Of a DNA stretch of 31,687 nucleotides, positions 8,621 through 15,491 are shown piece after piece. The DNA is from a virus: IMG/VR virus record IMGVR_UViG_3300025168_000024, positions 1 through 31,687 of that record; one strand, written 5' to 3'. Every line of letters begins with the position of its first letter. Positions within the stretch are counted from its first letter, which is position 1. Below the pieces are notes generated by a model, which did not search any database, was not told the origin of the DNA, and saw only the letters and a list, made by a program, of their open reading frames with translations. The translations under genes and the position numbers were made by a program.

Positions 8621-10453
8621 ATGGCACAACATGATATGAATATAGCTAATCAGGGCTTTCCTGCTACGAGGGCTGATATAAACAATGCCTTGCAAGCACT
8701 AGCTTCGAATAACTCTGGTACATCTGCACCTAGCACAATGTTTGCTAATCAGTGGTGGTATGATACAACAAATAATAAGCTGTATATCCGAAATGAAGCG
8801 AATAACGCTTGGATACAAGTTGCGGTTTTAGACCAAACAAATAATGAATGGCAGATCACAACAGGTCAAATTTCAGCGTCTGACGGTGACGGACTTGTAT
8901 TCAAAACAGATGACGGAAACACAAGAATAACCTTATCAGACGGTGGTGATGTTACCTTTGCAGATGGCACTGATATTATTACTGCTACAGCAGGAACGTC
9001 TAATGTGAGAGTTGGTGTAAATGCAGGGAACTCTATTGCTTCTGGTGGGAACTATAATACTGTTGTCGGTGATGAAGCAGGAACAGCATTAACTACTGGT
9101 GATAGAAATACCGCTGTTGGTTTTGAAGCATTAAAAACTGCAACAACAGCGCAATATAATACTGCCATAGGCTACCAAGCTCTTGAGCTTAACACAGGAA
9201 ATAACAACACTGCTGTAGGTGACCAAGCACTTGAAGCAAATACTTCTGGTGCTAACAACTCAGCATTAGGTGATGACGCATTAGTGGCTAACACTACTGG
9301 CGCTAATAATGTAGCAATAGGGGCTAGTGCATTAGCAGCAAACACAACTGCAGAACACAACGTTGCAGTTGGTTATCAGGCAGCAGATGCGAATACTACT
9401 GGTGTTAACCTCACCGTTTTGGGTGCTGGTGCTTTAGGTGCAAATACTACAGGAAGCTCCAACACTGCAATAGGACGGGTAGCAATGCTATCTAATACAA
9501 CGGGTACTCAAAATGTTGGGGTCGGTGTCTCAGCACTAGAAGCAAATTCTACTGGCAGTAATAATACAGCAATGGGTAATAACTCTTTAGGTTTAAATAG
9601 CACCGCAAGCAACAACACTGCAGTTGGTTTTAATGCTATGGTATCAAATACAACTGGTGATGCTAATGTTGCTGTAGGTAAAAGTACGCTACAAGCACAT
9701 ACGACAGGAAGATTTAACACTGGTTGTGGCTATGAAGCTCTATACTCTAATACTACTGGGGGCTATAATACTGCTCTTGGACAGTTTGCAGTAGGAGCAA
9801 ATACAACAGGTACTTATAACGTTGGTTTCGGAAACAATGCTTTAGTAGGTGTAACAACAGGGAGTTATAATGTTGGGTCTACCAGAGGTGGTGAGGCTAT
9901 AACAACTGGTGAAGGTAATGTTTGTATTGGGTATCAAGCTAACACACCTGCTAATAATACTAACTACAGTATTGTTATGGGCTATCAACCAACAGGCGTT
10001 GGTAGTGAGAATTTTACTTTTGGTAAAGGGTCTACTGATAGCAACATTGCATTTGGTGCAACTTCTATTACAGCCCCTTCTGATATTAGGCTTAAAGAAG
10101 ACATTCAAGATGCAACAGCAGGATTAGGCTTTATTAAGGATCTCAGACCTGTAACTTTTAGATGGAAACAAGAAAAAGATGTTCCATCGGATATGAAGGC
10201 TCACGTTTCTGATTCTACTAAACGAGTAATGAACGAGCATTATAATCACGGATTTATAGCTCAAGAAGTTAAAACCGTAATAGATAGCCATTCTGATATT
10301 AAAGACGGTTTTGATATGTGGACTGAAGATGAGGCCGATGGAAGACAGCGTATAGGTGATGCTTCTCTTATGCCTATTATGGTAAAGGCACTACAAGAAC
10401 TCTCAGCAAAGAACGATGCATTAGAAGCTAGAATAGCTACACTAGAAGGATAA
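8621..10453 (+). CDS. Tail fibre with 17-residue repeats and S74 self-cleaving chaperone
   Basis: A 610-residue fibre with three parts. Residues 1-140 form an attachment region containing WWYDTTNNKLYIRN. Residues about 142-443 are some 17 tandem units of 17 residues with core N-x-A-x-G-x-x-A-L-x-x-N-T-T-G, like the stacked beta-helix of YadA-type heads. The C-terminus is a peptidase S74 intramolecular chaperone. Its S487-D-I-R-L-K492 matches the S-x-x-R-x-K catalytic dyad spacing, so cleavage is expected just before S487, releasing a chaperone of 124 residues after trimer folding. The gene follows the tip protein directly, marking it as a likely receptor-binding fibre. Confidence 0.9.
   Translation: MAQHDMNIANQGFPATRADINNALQALASNNSGTSAPSTMFANQWWYDTTNNKLYIRNEANNAWIQVAVLDQTNNEWQITTGQISASDGDGLVFKTDDGNTRITLSDGGDVTFADGTDIITATAGTSNVRVGVNAGNSIASGGNYNTVVGDEAGTALTTGDRNTAVGFEALKTATTAQYNTAIGYQALELNTGNNNTAVGDQALEANTSGANNSALGDDALVANTTGANNVAIGASALAANTTAEHNVAVGYQAADANTTGVNLTVLGAGALGANTTGSSNTAIGRVAMLSNTTGTQNVGVGVSALEANSTGSNNTAMGNNSLGLNSTASNNTAVGFNAMVSNTTGDANVAVGKSTLQAHTTGRFNTGCGYEALYSNTTGGYNTALGQFAVGANTTGTYNVGFGNNALVGVTTGSYNVGSTRGGEAITTGEGNVCIGYQANTPANNTNYSIVMGYQPTGVGSENFTFGKGSTDSNIAFGATSITAPSDIRLKEDIQDATAGLGFIKDLRPVTFRWKQEKDVPSDMKAHVSDSTKRVMNEHYNHGFIAQEVKTVIDSHSDIKDGFDMWTEDEADGRQRIGDASLMPIMVKALQELSAKNDALEARIATLEG
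9044..9951 (+). repeat. 51-bp degenerate tandem repeats in the fibre gene
   Basis: About 17 consecutive units of 51 bp, each encoding a 17-residue turn ending in N-T-T-G or a variant. One unit is 52-54 bp and another 48 bp. DNA identity between units is moderate while the protein pattern is strong, so selection is on structure. Such arrays can gain or lose units by recombination and so change fibre length. Confidence 0.9.
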
Positions 10454-10457
10454 ACAA

Positions 10458-10676
10458 ATGGACGAAATAACAGAAGAACAAATCGCACAAAACTACACAG
10501 CTATGGGTCATAGTGTTGATCTGTTAAACGCAGGGAAACCTGATGAGATGGAAGCAGACGATTGGACTGCAACCAAAGCTCGTAACGTAGAGCATTTAGA
10601 GTTGATGGTAGCTAAAGATTATTGGACTGACGAAAGTATGACGGCTGTTAACAAAGCAATTGCAGATAATTCATAA
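10458..10676 (+). CDS. Small acidic protein of unknown function
   Basis: A 72-residue acidic protein (MDEITEEQIAQNYTAMGHSV) rich in Asp, Glu and Ala, predicted to be helical, with Trp-containing turns at DDWTATKA and KDYWTDESM. It begins 5 bases after the fibre gene, whose end supplies a GAAGGA ribosome site. A small helical protein right after an S74 fibre is common in marine phages and may act as a fibre partner, but I do not recognise a family with known function. Confidence 0.6.
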   Translation: MDEITEEQIAQNYTAMGHSVDLLNAGKPDEMEADDWTATKARNVEHLELMVAKDYWTDESMTAVNKAIADNS

Positions 10677-10678
10677 TA

Positions 10679-10870
10679 ATGAATAAACGCAGCGCAGCAT
10701 CAGCCCATGAACGCATAGATGGCTTAGAGAAGCAATTAGTTGCGCTGCAAACTACTGTGGACATTCAAATGCGTGATTTATTCAATAGGGTAAAGAGATT
10801 AGAATATATGTATCTTGCAAGTTCTGGTTTCATTATTGCCTTATTGCTACGGATAACAGTGGTGGGGTGA
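10679..10870 (+). CDS. XhlA-like small membrane protein (coiled coil + C-terminal TM)
   Basis: 63 residues: an N-terminal amphipathic coiled coil (about 10-43, with HERIDGLEKQLVALQ) followed by one membrane segment (about 46-60). This is the architecture of XhlA-type holin-associated proteins. It is the first gene of a run of membrane proteins leading to the amidase, so a role in lysis is plausible. The start is two bases after the preceding TAA. No conserved catalytic residues are seen or expected. Confidence 0.6.
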   Translation: MNKRSAASAHERIDGLEKQLVALQTTVDIQMRDLFNRVKRLEYMYLASSGFIIALLLRITVVG

Positions 10871-10874
10871 TGCG

Positions 10875-11297
10875 ATGTCGGATAAACTGCCAAAGGTTAA
10901 TATAGCTGTCGCTGCAAGTGCGGTGGTAGCAATTGTATCAACTATAGGCGGTGGTATTTGGTATGCAAGTTCTCAAGCATCTATTATCGAAGGGCTAACT
11001 TCTCAAGTCGAGACATTGACTATTGAGAATAATGCAACTGATCGAACAAACCTTATTCGTGATGTCGAAGAAAATAGTGACTCGATAGAGTTTATTATTG
11101 AATACATCGAAGAGGTCGAAGAAGAAGGTGGAGAAACGATAGAAGACATATATTCGGAGTTCGAAATCGTCTATGATGATATGTCAGGTTTCTTAGTTCA
11201 GTTTAATCAGATCGTACAATTACAAGCACGTATCAAAACCCTCGAAAATACGTTAGAATATTTAACAAGAAGTCCTATTCATTCTGACGGTCGATAA
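10875..11297 (+). CDS. Membrane-anchored acidic coiled-coil protein
   Basis: 140 residues. One membrane segment at about 9-31 (IAVAASAVVAIVSTIGGGIW) is followed by an extended, very acidic helical region with IEYIEEVEEEGGETIEDIYS near 75-94 and a C-terminal coiled coil. The topology (short N-terminus, long outer domain) resembles an inner-membrane spanin or a tail/holin accessory protein. No outer-membrane partner lipoprotein is obvious, so a spanin role is only a guess. It lies in the lysis cassette, 4 bases after the XhlA-like gene. Confidence 0.5.
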   Translation: MSDKLPKVNIAVAASAVVAIVSTIGGGIWYASSQASIIEGLTSQVETLTIENNATDRTNLIRDVEENSDSIEFIIEYIEEVEEEGGETIEDIYSEFEIVYDDMSGFLVQFNQIVQLQARIKTLENTLEYLTRSPIHSDGR

Positions 11298-11299
11298 AA

Positions 11300-11761
11300 A
11301 TGGCTGATCCTTTTGTTCTGCTCGGAGCCATAAAAACTGGCATTATGGCAGGCAAAACCGTTGCTAGTTTAAGCAGAGAAATCAGTTCGTTCTTCGATGC
11401 TACCGATCAAGCTAAGAAGAAGATGAGCAAAAAGCGAGGCTCTCGCACTTCAAGCGTGAATAGTGAAGCCCTCGACATTTGGGCATCTGAGCAGAAAGCG
11501 GCAGAACTGGAGGAGGAATTACGCGAATGGATCTGTCGATCAAAAGGAATTTCGCATTGGCACTCTTTGCTCCGCATACGCAAGGAAGTATTACAAGAAA
11601 AGCGCGAGACAGAAGCCAGATTGAGGCGTGAGGCAATAGAACGTCAGGAGATGGCCTTGACCATAGCAGGAATAGTAGTGTTACTCACAGCGGCTGCTGT
11701 TGGCGCTACTGCTTATCTTCATTATATGGGTTGGCTTGATGTAAGGGATTATTTGCCATGA
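11300..11761 (+). CDS. C-tail-anchored protein common in marine phages, function unknown
   Basis: 153 residues. A helical N-terminal part with a Lys-rich patch (about 39-46) is followed by TSSVNSEALDIWASEQKAAE and ELREWICRSKG (residues 50-85), a stretch I recognise as recurring in marine tailed phages without known function. A charged helix (85-117) then leads to one membrane segment (about 119-141) near the C-terminus. It lies in the membrane-protein run before the holin and amidase. Its stop overlaps the next gene's ATG (ATGA). Confidence 0.55.
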   Translation: MADPFVLLGAIKTGIMAGKTVASLSREISSFFDATDQAKKKMSKKRGSRTSSVNSEALDIWASEQKAAELEEELREWICRSKGISHWHSLLRIRKEVLQEKRETEARLRREAIERQEMALTIAGIVVLLTAAAVGATAYLHYMGWLDVRDYLP

Positions 11762-11928
11762 TTTATGTTTTAGTATTCTTGCACTTTGTTAATACTGATT
11801 ATCTCAAATATTATCAGATAAAAACGTTCAGCGATCAGCAGGCTTGTGAACTAGAACGAGAGAAAAGCAGGGTTTTGATTATGCACTCAAGTCAAGAAGT
11901 GGTTTGCCTTGAAATTATTAGAGATTAA
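11758..11928 (+). CDS. Small protein with hydrophobic N-terminus (56 aa)
   Basis: 56 residues starting MIYVLVFLHFV, a short hydrophobic leader, followed by FSDQQACELEREKSRVLIM and a second Cys in EVVCLEI. The leader plus two Cys suggests export and one possible disulfide. It starts by ATGA overlap with the upstream gene, supporting translation. The leader lacks a clear lipobox, so a spanin lipoprotein is not supported. It is too short for standard gene callers and easily missed. Confidence 0.5.
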   Translation: MIYVLVFLHFVNTDYLKYYQIKTFSDQQACELEREKSRVLIMHSSQEVVCLEIIRD

Positions 11929-12018
11929 ACGTGGCTTGTATGCCGTATATACACATGACTATAAAAAGGTTATTATTATTACTAGGAATTTAAGAATAGC
12001 GAGAGGATTTGCATCGTT

Positions 12019-12366
12019 ATGACAGAGTTTAAGAAAGCTGACGTTAATGGAGATGGGGTCATTCAGCCCTATGAATGGGAAAAATTACGCCTCGAAGAAC
12101 GCAGATTAGAGATTAATGACCGAGATTTGAAGCGCGATGCAGAACGTAGATACACAGGCTTTGCACTCGCAGGAATGCTAATTTATCCGTTTATAATTTT
12201 ATTAGCTAGTGTTCTCGGCTTCGATCAGGCTGCATCGTTAATAACAGATATTGCAAGCGTCTATGTAATCGCTGCTAGTGGAGTTGTTGCGGCATTTATG
12301 GGATTCAATGCTTACTCTGCTAAGTCAGATAAGAAAACAACTATGAGCGTGGAGGGTGAGAAATGA
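12019..12366 (+). CDS. EF-hand membrane protein in lysis cassette (holin-like)
   Basis: 115 residues. Residues 8-19 (DVNGDGVIQPYE) form a canonical 12-residue EF-hand loop with D1, N3, D5, G6, I8 and E12 all in place. A charged helix (20-45) and two membrane segments (about 47-67 and 77-97) follow. The protein therefore has a cytosolic or periplasmic calcium-binding head on a two-helix membrane hairpin, placed directly before the 3TM holin and overlapping it by 4 bases. A lysis-regulating or holin-like role is inferred from position. The 90 bases before it hold no convincing gene. Confidence 0.65.
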   Translation: MTEFKKADVNGDGVIQPYEWEKLRLEERRLEINDRDLKRDAERRYTGFALAGMLIYPFIILLASVLGFDQAASLITDIASVYVIAASGVVAAFMGFNAYSAKSDKKTTMSVEGEK

Positions 12367-12764
12367 GCTTAGTGAATACCTTAGTCGGGCCAGTATCGAA
12401 CATTCTGGATAAGTTCGTTGAGGACAAAGATCAGAAAGCAAAACTTGCACACGAGATTGCAACGATGTCAGATCGACACGCGCAGGAAATCGCGTTGGCA
12501 CAGATTAGCGTCAACGCAGCGGAAGCTGCAAGTGGAAGCCTTTTTAAAGGTGGGTGGCGTCCTTGCGTTGGTTGGGTCTGTGCTATTGCTTTTTTCTATC
12601 ACTTTGTTGGTCAGCCTCTTATCATTTTTATCGTTGCGTTAGCAGGGGTAGAAATACCTGATCTTCCTGAGTTCGATATGGGTACGCTTTTAACTGTTCT
12701 TGGAGGTATGCTTGGAATTGGATCGTTGAGAACCTACGAGAAGCAAAAAGGGGTCACTAAATGA
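12363..12764 (+). CDS. Holin of the 3TM family
   Basis: 133 residues. An N-terminal amphipathic region (1-55) with LAHEIATMSDRHAQEIALAQ is followed by GGWRPCVGWVCA (residues 63-74), the W-R-P signature of the phage Holin_3TMs family, then membrane segments at about 69-100 and 105-122. It would form the inner-membrane lesion that lets the amidase reach peptidoglycan. It is coupled by ATGA overlaps to the genes on both sides, within the cassette that ends in the endolysin. Confidence 0.8.
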   Translation: MSLVNTLVGPVSNILDKFVEDKDQKAKLAHEIATMSDRHAQEIALAQISVNAAEAASGSLFKGGWRPCVGWVCAIAFFYHFVGQPLIIFIVALAGVEIPDLPEFDMGTLLTVLGGMLGIGSLRTYEKQKGVTK

Positions 12765-12958
12765 CCTACATGAAAGATATAGTTGTTCTGGTGATGGCAG
12801 TCGGTCTTATGTCGATTCTTGGGCTTATCATTTACGATGAGTTTGCAATGGCAAATGAGCATGGTGGTGAGCTAGACGAAAACATTATAGGACTATTACA
12901 GATGTCGTTGACAGGTATCATTGGCGTTGTCGGTGGATACGTTGGCGGCAAATCTTAG
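12761..12958 (+). CDS. Small two-TM membrane protein, possible second holin or antiholin
   Basis: 65 residues with two hydrophobic segments (about 5-25 and 43-62) joined by an acidic loop (DEFAMANEHGGELDENI). Topology and position, between the 3TM holin and the amidase and overlapping the holin by 4 bases, fit a second holin or an antiholin. The Gly-rich second helix (GIIGVVGGYVGGK) is typical of tightly packed membrane helices. No family was recognised. Confidence 0.55.
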   Translation: MTYMKDIVVLVMAVGLMSILGLIIYDEFAMANEHGGELDENIIGLLQMSLTGIIGVVGGYVGGKS

Positions 12959-12970
12959 AAAGGGAAAGAA

Positions 12971-13399
12971 ATGAGAGATATTGATGAAATAATTATTCAC
13001 GCAACTGCAACCAATCCGAGTTGGATGGCAGATAAACCTGTCGAAGATGTAGTTACTGAAATCCGTAGATGGCACGTTGAGGAACGAAAGTGGTCTGATA
13101 TAGGTTATCATGCCGTAATCCATAGAGATGGCTCAGTGGGCTTTGGACGGCCTGTCGAGCGATCTGGCGCTCATGTTGGCGGTAGAAACAAGACAACTAT
13201 CGGAGTCAGCCTAGTCGGTGGTCGAGGTGGAATAGCTGATGGTGAGTTCTCTGATAGCTTTACTCCAGAGCAGGAATCAGCATTGAGAAATCTAATCGAG
13301 GATTATAAAACTCAGTTTCCTAGCATCAAAGCAGTGACAGGCCATAACGAGTATGCGTCAAAAGCCTGTCCTTGTTTTAGCGTAAGATCTTGGCTTTAA
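12971..13399 (+). CDS. Endolysin: N-acetylmuramoyl-L-alanine amidase (T7 lysozyme-like)
   Basis: 142 residues, close to T7 lysozyme (151). It cleaves the amide bond between muramic acid and L-alanine. Zinc ligands are placed at H10 (IIIHATAT), H125 (TGHNEY) and C133 (KACPCF), with the catalytic pair Y46 (IGYHAVI) and K131. H68 in SGAHVGG is also conserved in the Amidase_2 fold. There is no signal peptide, so export relies on the holin genes upstream. Its last 23 bases overlap the end of the opposite-strand transporter gene. Confidence 0.9.
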   Translation: MRDIDEIIIHATATNPSWMADKPVEDVVTEIRRWHVEERKWSDIGYHAVIHRDGSVGFGRPVERSGAHVGGRNKTTIGVSLVGGRGGIADGEFSDSFTPEQESALRNLIEDYKTQFPSIKAVTGHNEYASKACPCFSVRSWL

Positions 13400-13895
13400 T
13401 AATTATCGCCGCCAGTAAACTAATAGCAATTTTTCCTATTATCTGACCTTCAATGTAGGCTAATGATTGGAAAGCTATAAAAAGAAATACAGCACTATCG
13501 AGGATCGAGCCTACGATTCCAGAAGCGGCTATCGCTAAAGCTCTGTCTTTTTTTCTGACGTAAGTATAAACGGCAAAGTCGAATAGTTCTGAAGTTGCAA
13601 ACGCAACAAAACTTGCCAGAGCGATAAAAGGGTCTGCAAGAAAATAAGATAAAACTGCTCCGAGAGTAATTGCAGCTATAGACCATTTAGTTCCAAAATG
13701 TTCCTGCACATAATCACGCAAAACTAACGCAAGTCCTACCATCAAAACGCCAGACGGTGCAGTATATCCAAAGCCAACAGGAATCATGCAAGGCCCATCA
13801 GGAACGCAGAAAGTTCCGACATTACCTATCATAAAGTTCGCTATTGGTATAGTTGCCATGTAACCAACTATAAAAGTCCATTTTGTTAAATTCAT
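13377..13895 (-). CDS. yhhQ: Queuosine-precursor transporter, VUT/YhhQ family
   Basis: 172 residues with about five membrane helices. The second half carries the YhhQ signature pattern: ATSELFDFAVYTYVRKK (about residues 100-116) and then GIVGSILDSAVFLFIAF, which matches the corresponding E. coli YhhQ segments (an L-D-x-x-V-x-x-R turn, then G-x-x-x-D-x-x-x-F-F). YhhQ imports 7-deazaguanine precursors such as preQ0 and preQ1. It is shorter than the E. coli protein (about 221) at the N-terminus. AGGAGG lies 6 bases before the ATG. It follows the DpdA-like gene on the same strand, so it probably supplies that enzyme's substrate. Confidence 0.82.
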   Translation of the reverse strand: MNLTKWTFIVGYMATIPIANFMIGNVGTFCVPDGPCMIPVGFGYTAPSGVLMVGLALVLRDYVQEHFGTKWSIAAITLGAVLSYFLADPFIALASFVAFATSELFDFAVYTYVRKKDRALAIAASGIVGSILDSAVFLFIAFQSLAYIEGQIIGKIAISLLAAIIIKAKILR

Positions 13896-13904
13896 TTTTT
13901 CCTC

Positions 13905-14504
13905 CTATAAATTAAAAATGGTTTGAGTATTTAGTTCTTTTAGCCAATTATTTAGTTTGACTTTATTTTTATCTGGCCCAAAAGCCAGAAAAGTTCCATC
14001 AACGCTATCGCAACCAAGCACAGCCGCTAAACGCAATCGTTTAAATGAATTGACGCGCCCCATATGAACCCATTTTGACCGTCTTTTACCTTCCGCTATT
14101 ATATCTCCTGCTGCTTGGCTTAGTTTCCACTCTGTGCTTCCACCAATAAAAACACTATCCATTTTTTCCCAATCTATAAGATCAGGTCTTTCTCCATCTT
14201 GACAAACGTAACTAGCTTGAAAGCCTAACTCTCGTATTATTTTTAACATAGGATAAGCCCTTAATCGCGTAGCTTCAGCATCTCCTACAACATCTGGAGC
14301 AGTTGCAAACAAACAGCTTTTTGCATCTAGTTTTTTTAGCCAATTTATAAAACCTTTATCAGAATATTTATCAGGTTGAACGAAGCAACCATTATCTGCC
14401 GCAAAAATGTTATGACCATTGATGCCTTGTTTTCCTGCATTGAAACTAAGCATTACACCAATTTGATCGGTGCATTGGATCTTTTTACCGCTTAAATAAA
14501 TCAT
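13905..14504 (-). CDS. dpdA: DpdA-like 7-deazaguanine DNA transglycosylase (TGT superfamily)
   Basis: 199 residues from the ATG at 14504, which overlaps the upstream stop by one base (TGATG). TTG and GTG codons just upstream are less likely starts. Motifs follow the TGT barrel in order: FAADNGCF (D37, like DSGGFQ), ATAPDVVGD (D71), YVCQDG (Q102, like the I-V-Q-G-G strand), FIGGSTEWK (G121-G122), HMGRVNS (147-153) and GCDSVDGT (D166/D169, nucleophile region). The tRNA-TGT zinc Cys cluster is missing and the protein is about half TGT length, as in short phage DpdA proteins. The expected reaction swaps guanine in DNA for a 7-deazaguanine. The adjacent transporter supports this. Confidence 0.72.
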   Translation of the reverse strand: MIYLSGKKIQCTDQIGVMLSFNAGKQGINGHNIFAADNGCFVQPDKYSDKGFINWLKKLDAKSCLFATAPDVVGDAEATRLRAYPMLKIIRELGFQASYVCQDGERPDLIDWEKMDSVFIGGSTEWKLSQAAGDIIAEGKRRSKWVHMGRVNSFKRLRLAAVLGCDSVDGTFLAFGPDKNKVKLNNWLKELNTQTIFNL

Positions 14505-14710
14505 CACCAAGGTCTTAGTTTGGGTGATACTGTGCGTGAAGCAACCTCGCTGATGTCACAGTAACCCATCTCTGCATTTATCTGATCGTAGAGCGTATTG
14601 CTATTCATTAGTACGCTCCAACAATCTTCCTCGCTAGAAAACCAAATACTGACATACATCATATTATCGAGGACTGTGTAACCAAGCGTTAAAAGCGTCC
14701 AGTAATCCAT
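14504..14710 (-). CDS. Small protein of unknown function
   Basis: 68 residues with two Cys (EEDCWSV, MGYCDIS), aromatic residues near the N-terminus and a basic C-terminus. The ATG at 14710 overlaps the preceding stop (TAATG) and the gene's own stop overlaps the DpdA-like start, so it sits tightly within the operon. MYVSIWFSSEEDCW looks like a conserved core. An internal ATG pair at residues 17-18 could be the true start. No function is assigned, although the coupling to DpdA makes it worth testing as an accessory. Confidence 0.55.
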   Translation of the reverse strand: MDYWTLLTLGYTVLDNMMYVSIWFSSEEDCWSVLMNSNTLYDQINAEMGYCDISEVASRTVSPKLRPW

Positions 14711-15093
14711 TAGATCTGTCGCCTGTCATTTTTACTCGGTATCGGTACAACTTGCTTACGAGGTAATCTATGTTTGAGAATGTCCTTCTGAATTGTACTT
14801 AATTGAAGCTCAAGAACATCAGCTATTTGATACTGCGTTAAGTTGTATTTAAGCATTTTATTTATCATTCTAATGCGAGGAGTGCCTTGTATAACGTCCT
14901 GTCGCCTATGCTTGTTTGCTTCATCCTTATTCCTTTGAACTGCCATAGACGAGGCTAATATCTTGTTCTCCTTCGATCTGGCGTTTAGCTTTTTATGTCC
15001 TTTGGTTATTTCCTGCATCAATTGACCAATTTCTTTTTCGGTTGGCCTTCTGCCTAATTCTTTTGCTAGTGTTAAAAGATGGTTAACAGTCAT
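14710..15093 (-). CDS. Putative helix-turn-helix DNA-binding protein
   Basis: 127 residues, strongly basic. The C-terminal half holds a helix-turn-helix pattern (about 84-108: NLTQYQIADVLELQLSTIQ), with a recognition helix preceded by a turn, resembling sigma-70 region 4-like or simple HTH folds. The N-terminus is helical and charged. Coupled by ATGA overlap to the upstream gene and by TAATG to the next. The start context GGAGTGAAAGTATGA resembles that of the genes at 15757 and 16024. It may regulate early transcription. The target is unknown. Confidence 0.6.
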   Translation of the reverse strand: MTVNHLLTLAKELGRRPTEKEIGQLMQEITKGHKKLNARSKENKILASSMAVQRNKDEANKHRRQDVIQGTPRIRMINKMLKYNLTQYQIADVLELQLSTIQKDILKHRLPRKQVVPIPSKNDRRQI

Positions 15094-15278
15094 ACTTTCA
15101 CTCCTTTTTTTCTTAGCTCCCTATTGAAATCTTTTAGTTCTTTCTCTGCGTAATAAAATTCTTGGTGAGCGCCTTTCTTAGCGTCAGCCAAATATCTCGC
15201 TCGGCTTGTACGGTCTAGCTGTTGAATCAGCCTTCTTCGTTCCCCTATCTCGTAGGGTGTTAGTTGCTCGTTGCCCAT
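15090..15278 (-). CDS. Small charged helical protein
   Basis: 62 residues, highly charged, with EIGERRRLIQQLDRTSRARY and a Lys-rich end. ATGA overlap with the following gene indicates translational coupling. Its first 95 bases overlap the end of the gene at 15184-15399 in another frame, which is unusual and may mean one of the two is misassigned or that the stretch is truly dual coding. No function is recognised. Confidence 0.5.
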   Translation of the reverse strand: MGNEQLTPYEIGERRRLIQQLDRTSRARYLADAKKGAHQEFYYAEKELKDFNRELRKKGVKV

Positions 15279-15399
15279 TTGAATTATCCCTGTTCTTATA
15301 TTGACACATACGGCGCATTGTAGCGCATCCGTAACAATCGCAATCTAGTTTTTGCTCTGGATCATCTTCGTAAAAATATGGATGTTCCCAAGGTTTCAT
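15184..15399 (-). CDS. Cys-rich small protein, possible zinc binder
   Basis: 71 residues. The ATG at 15399 overlaps the stop of the 31-residue membrane peptide gene (ATGA). A longer reading to 15483 is possible but starts inside that gene and lacks a ribosome site. DCDCYGCATMRRMC (residues 19-32) holds four Cys that could bind a metal. The tail is basic and disordered-looking, and it is this tail that overlaps the next gene. No known family is assigned. Confidence 0.5.
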   Translation of the reverse strand: MKPWEHPYFYEDDPEQKLDCDCYGCATMRRMCQYKNRDNSNGQRATNTLRDRGTKKADSTARPYKPSEIFG

Positions 15400-15491
15400 T
15401 GCATCACCATAAAGCTGTCTATGTTTAAAGCTGCTATGATTAAAACGATAACCATTAGCGCGAAAATTATTCTGTCCTGCCAATCAATCAT
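15396..15491 (-). CDS. 31-residue single-TM peptide
   Basis: MIDWQDRIIFALMVIVLIIA and eleven more residues form one membrane helix with a short charged N-terminus. The start overlaps the upstream stop (ATGA) and is preceded by AAGGAGAG, a strong ribosome site. Its own stop overlaps the next ATG. Coupling on both sides and the strong ribosome site support translation despite the length. The function is unknown. Small phage membrane peptides often target host membrane processes, but that is only inference here. Confidence 0.55.
   Translation of the reverse strand: MIDWQDRIIFALMVIVLIIAALNIDSFMVMQ

Noticed and set aside
9044-9951. CRISPR-like array
   Set aside because: The repeats are in-frame 17-residue units without spacers and with poor DNA identity.
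9172-10108. Open frames on the minus strand opposite the fibre gene
   Set aside because: They are produced by the repetitive 51-bp units and have no starts or neighbours supporting expression.
11929-12018. 17-codon frame from ATG 11940 (ending TAA 11991-11993)
   Set aside because: No ribosome site, no coupling, low-complexity Leu run. Treated as non-coding.
13377-14504. Host DNA contamination as origin of the transporter and transglycosylase genes
   Set aside because: They are coupled to phage-type small genes, share the local base composition and lie within one continuous circular contig.
15400-15483. Extension of the Cys-rich gene to 15483
   Set aside because: It overlaps the 31-residue membrane peptide, which has the strong ribosome site, while ATG 15399 is coupled to that peptide's stop.
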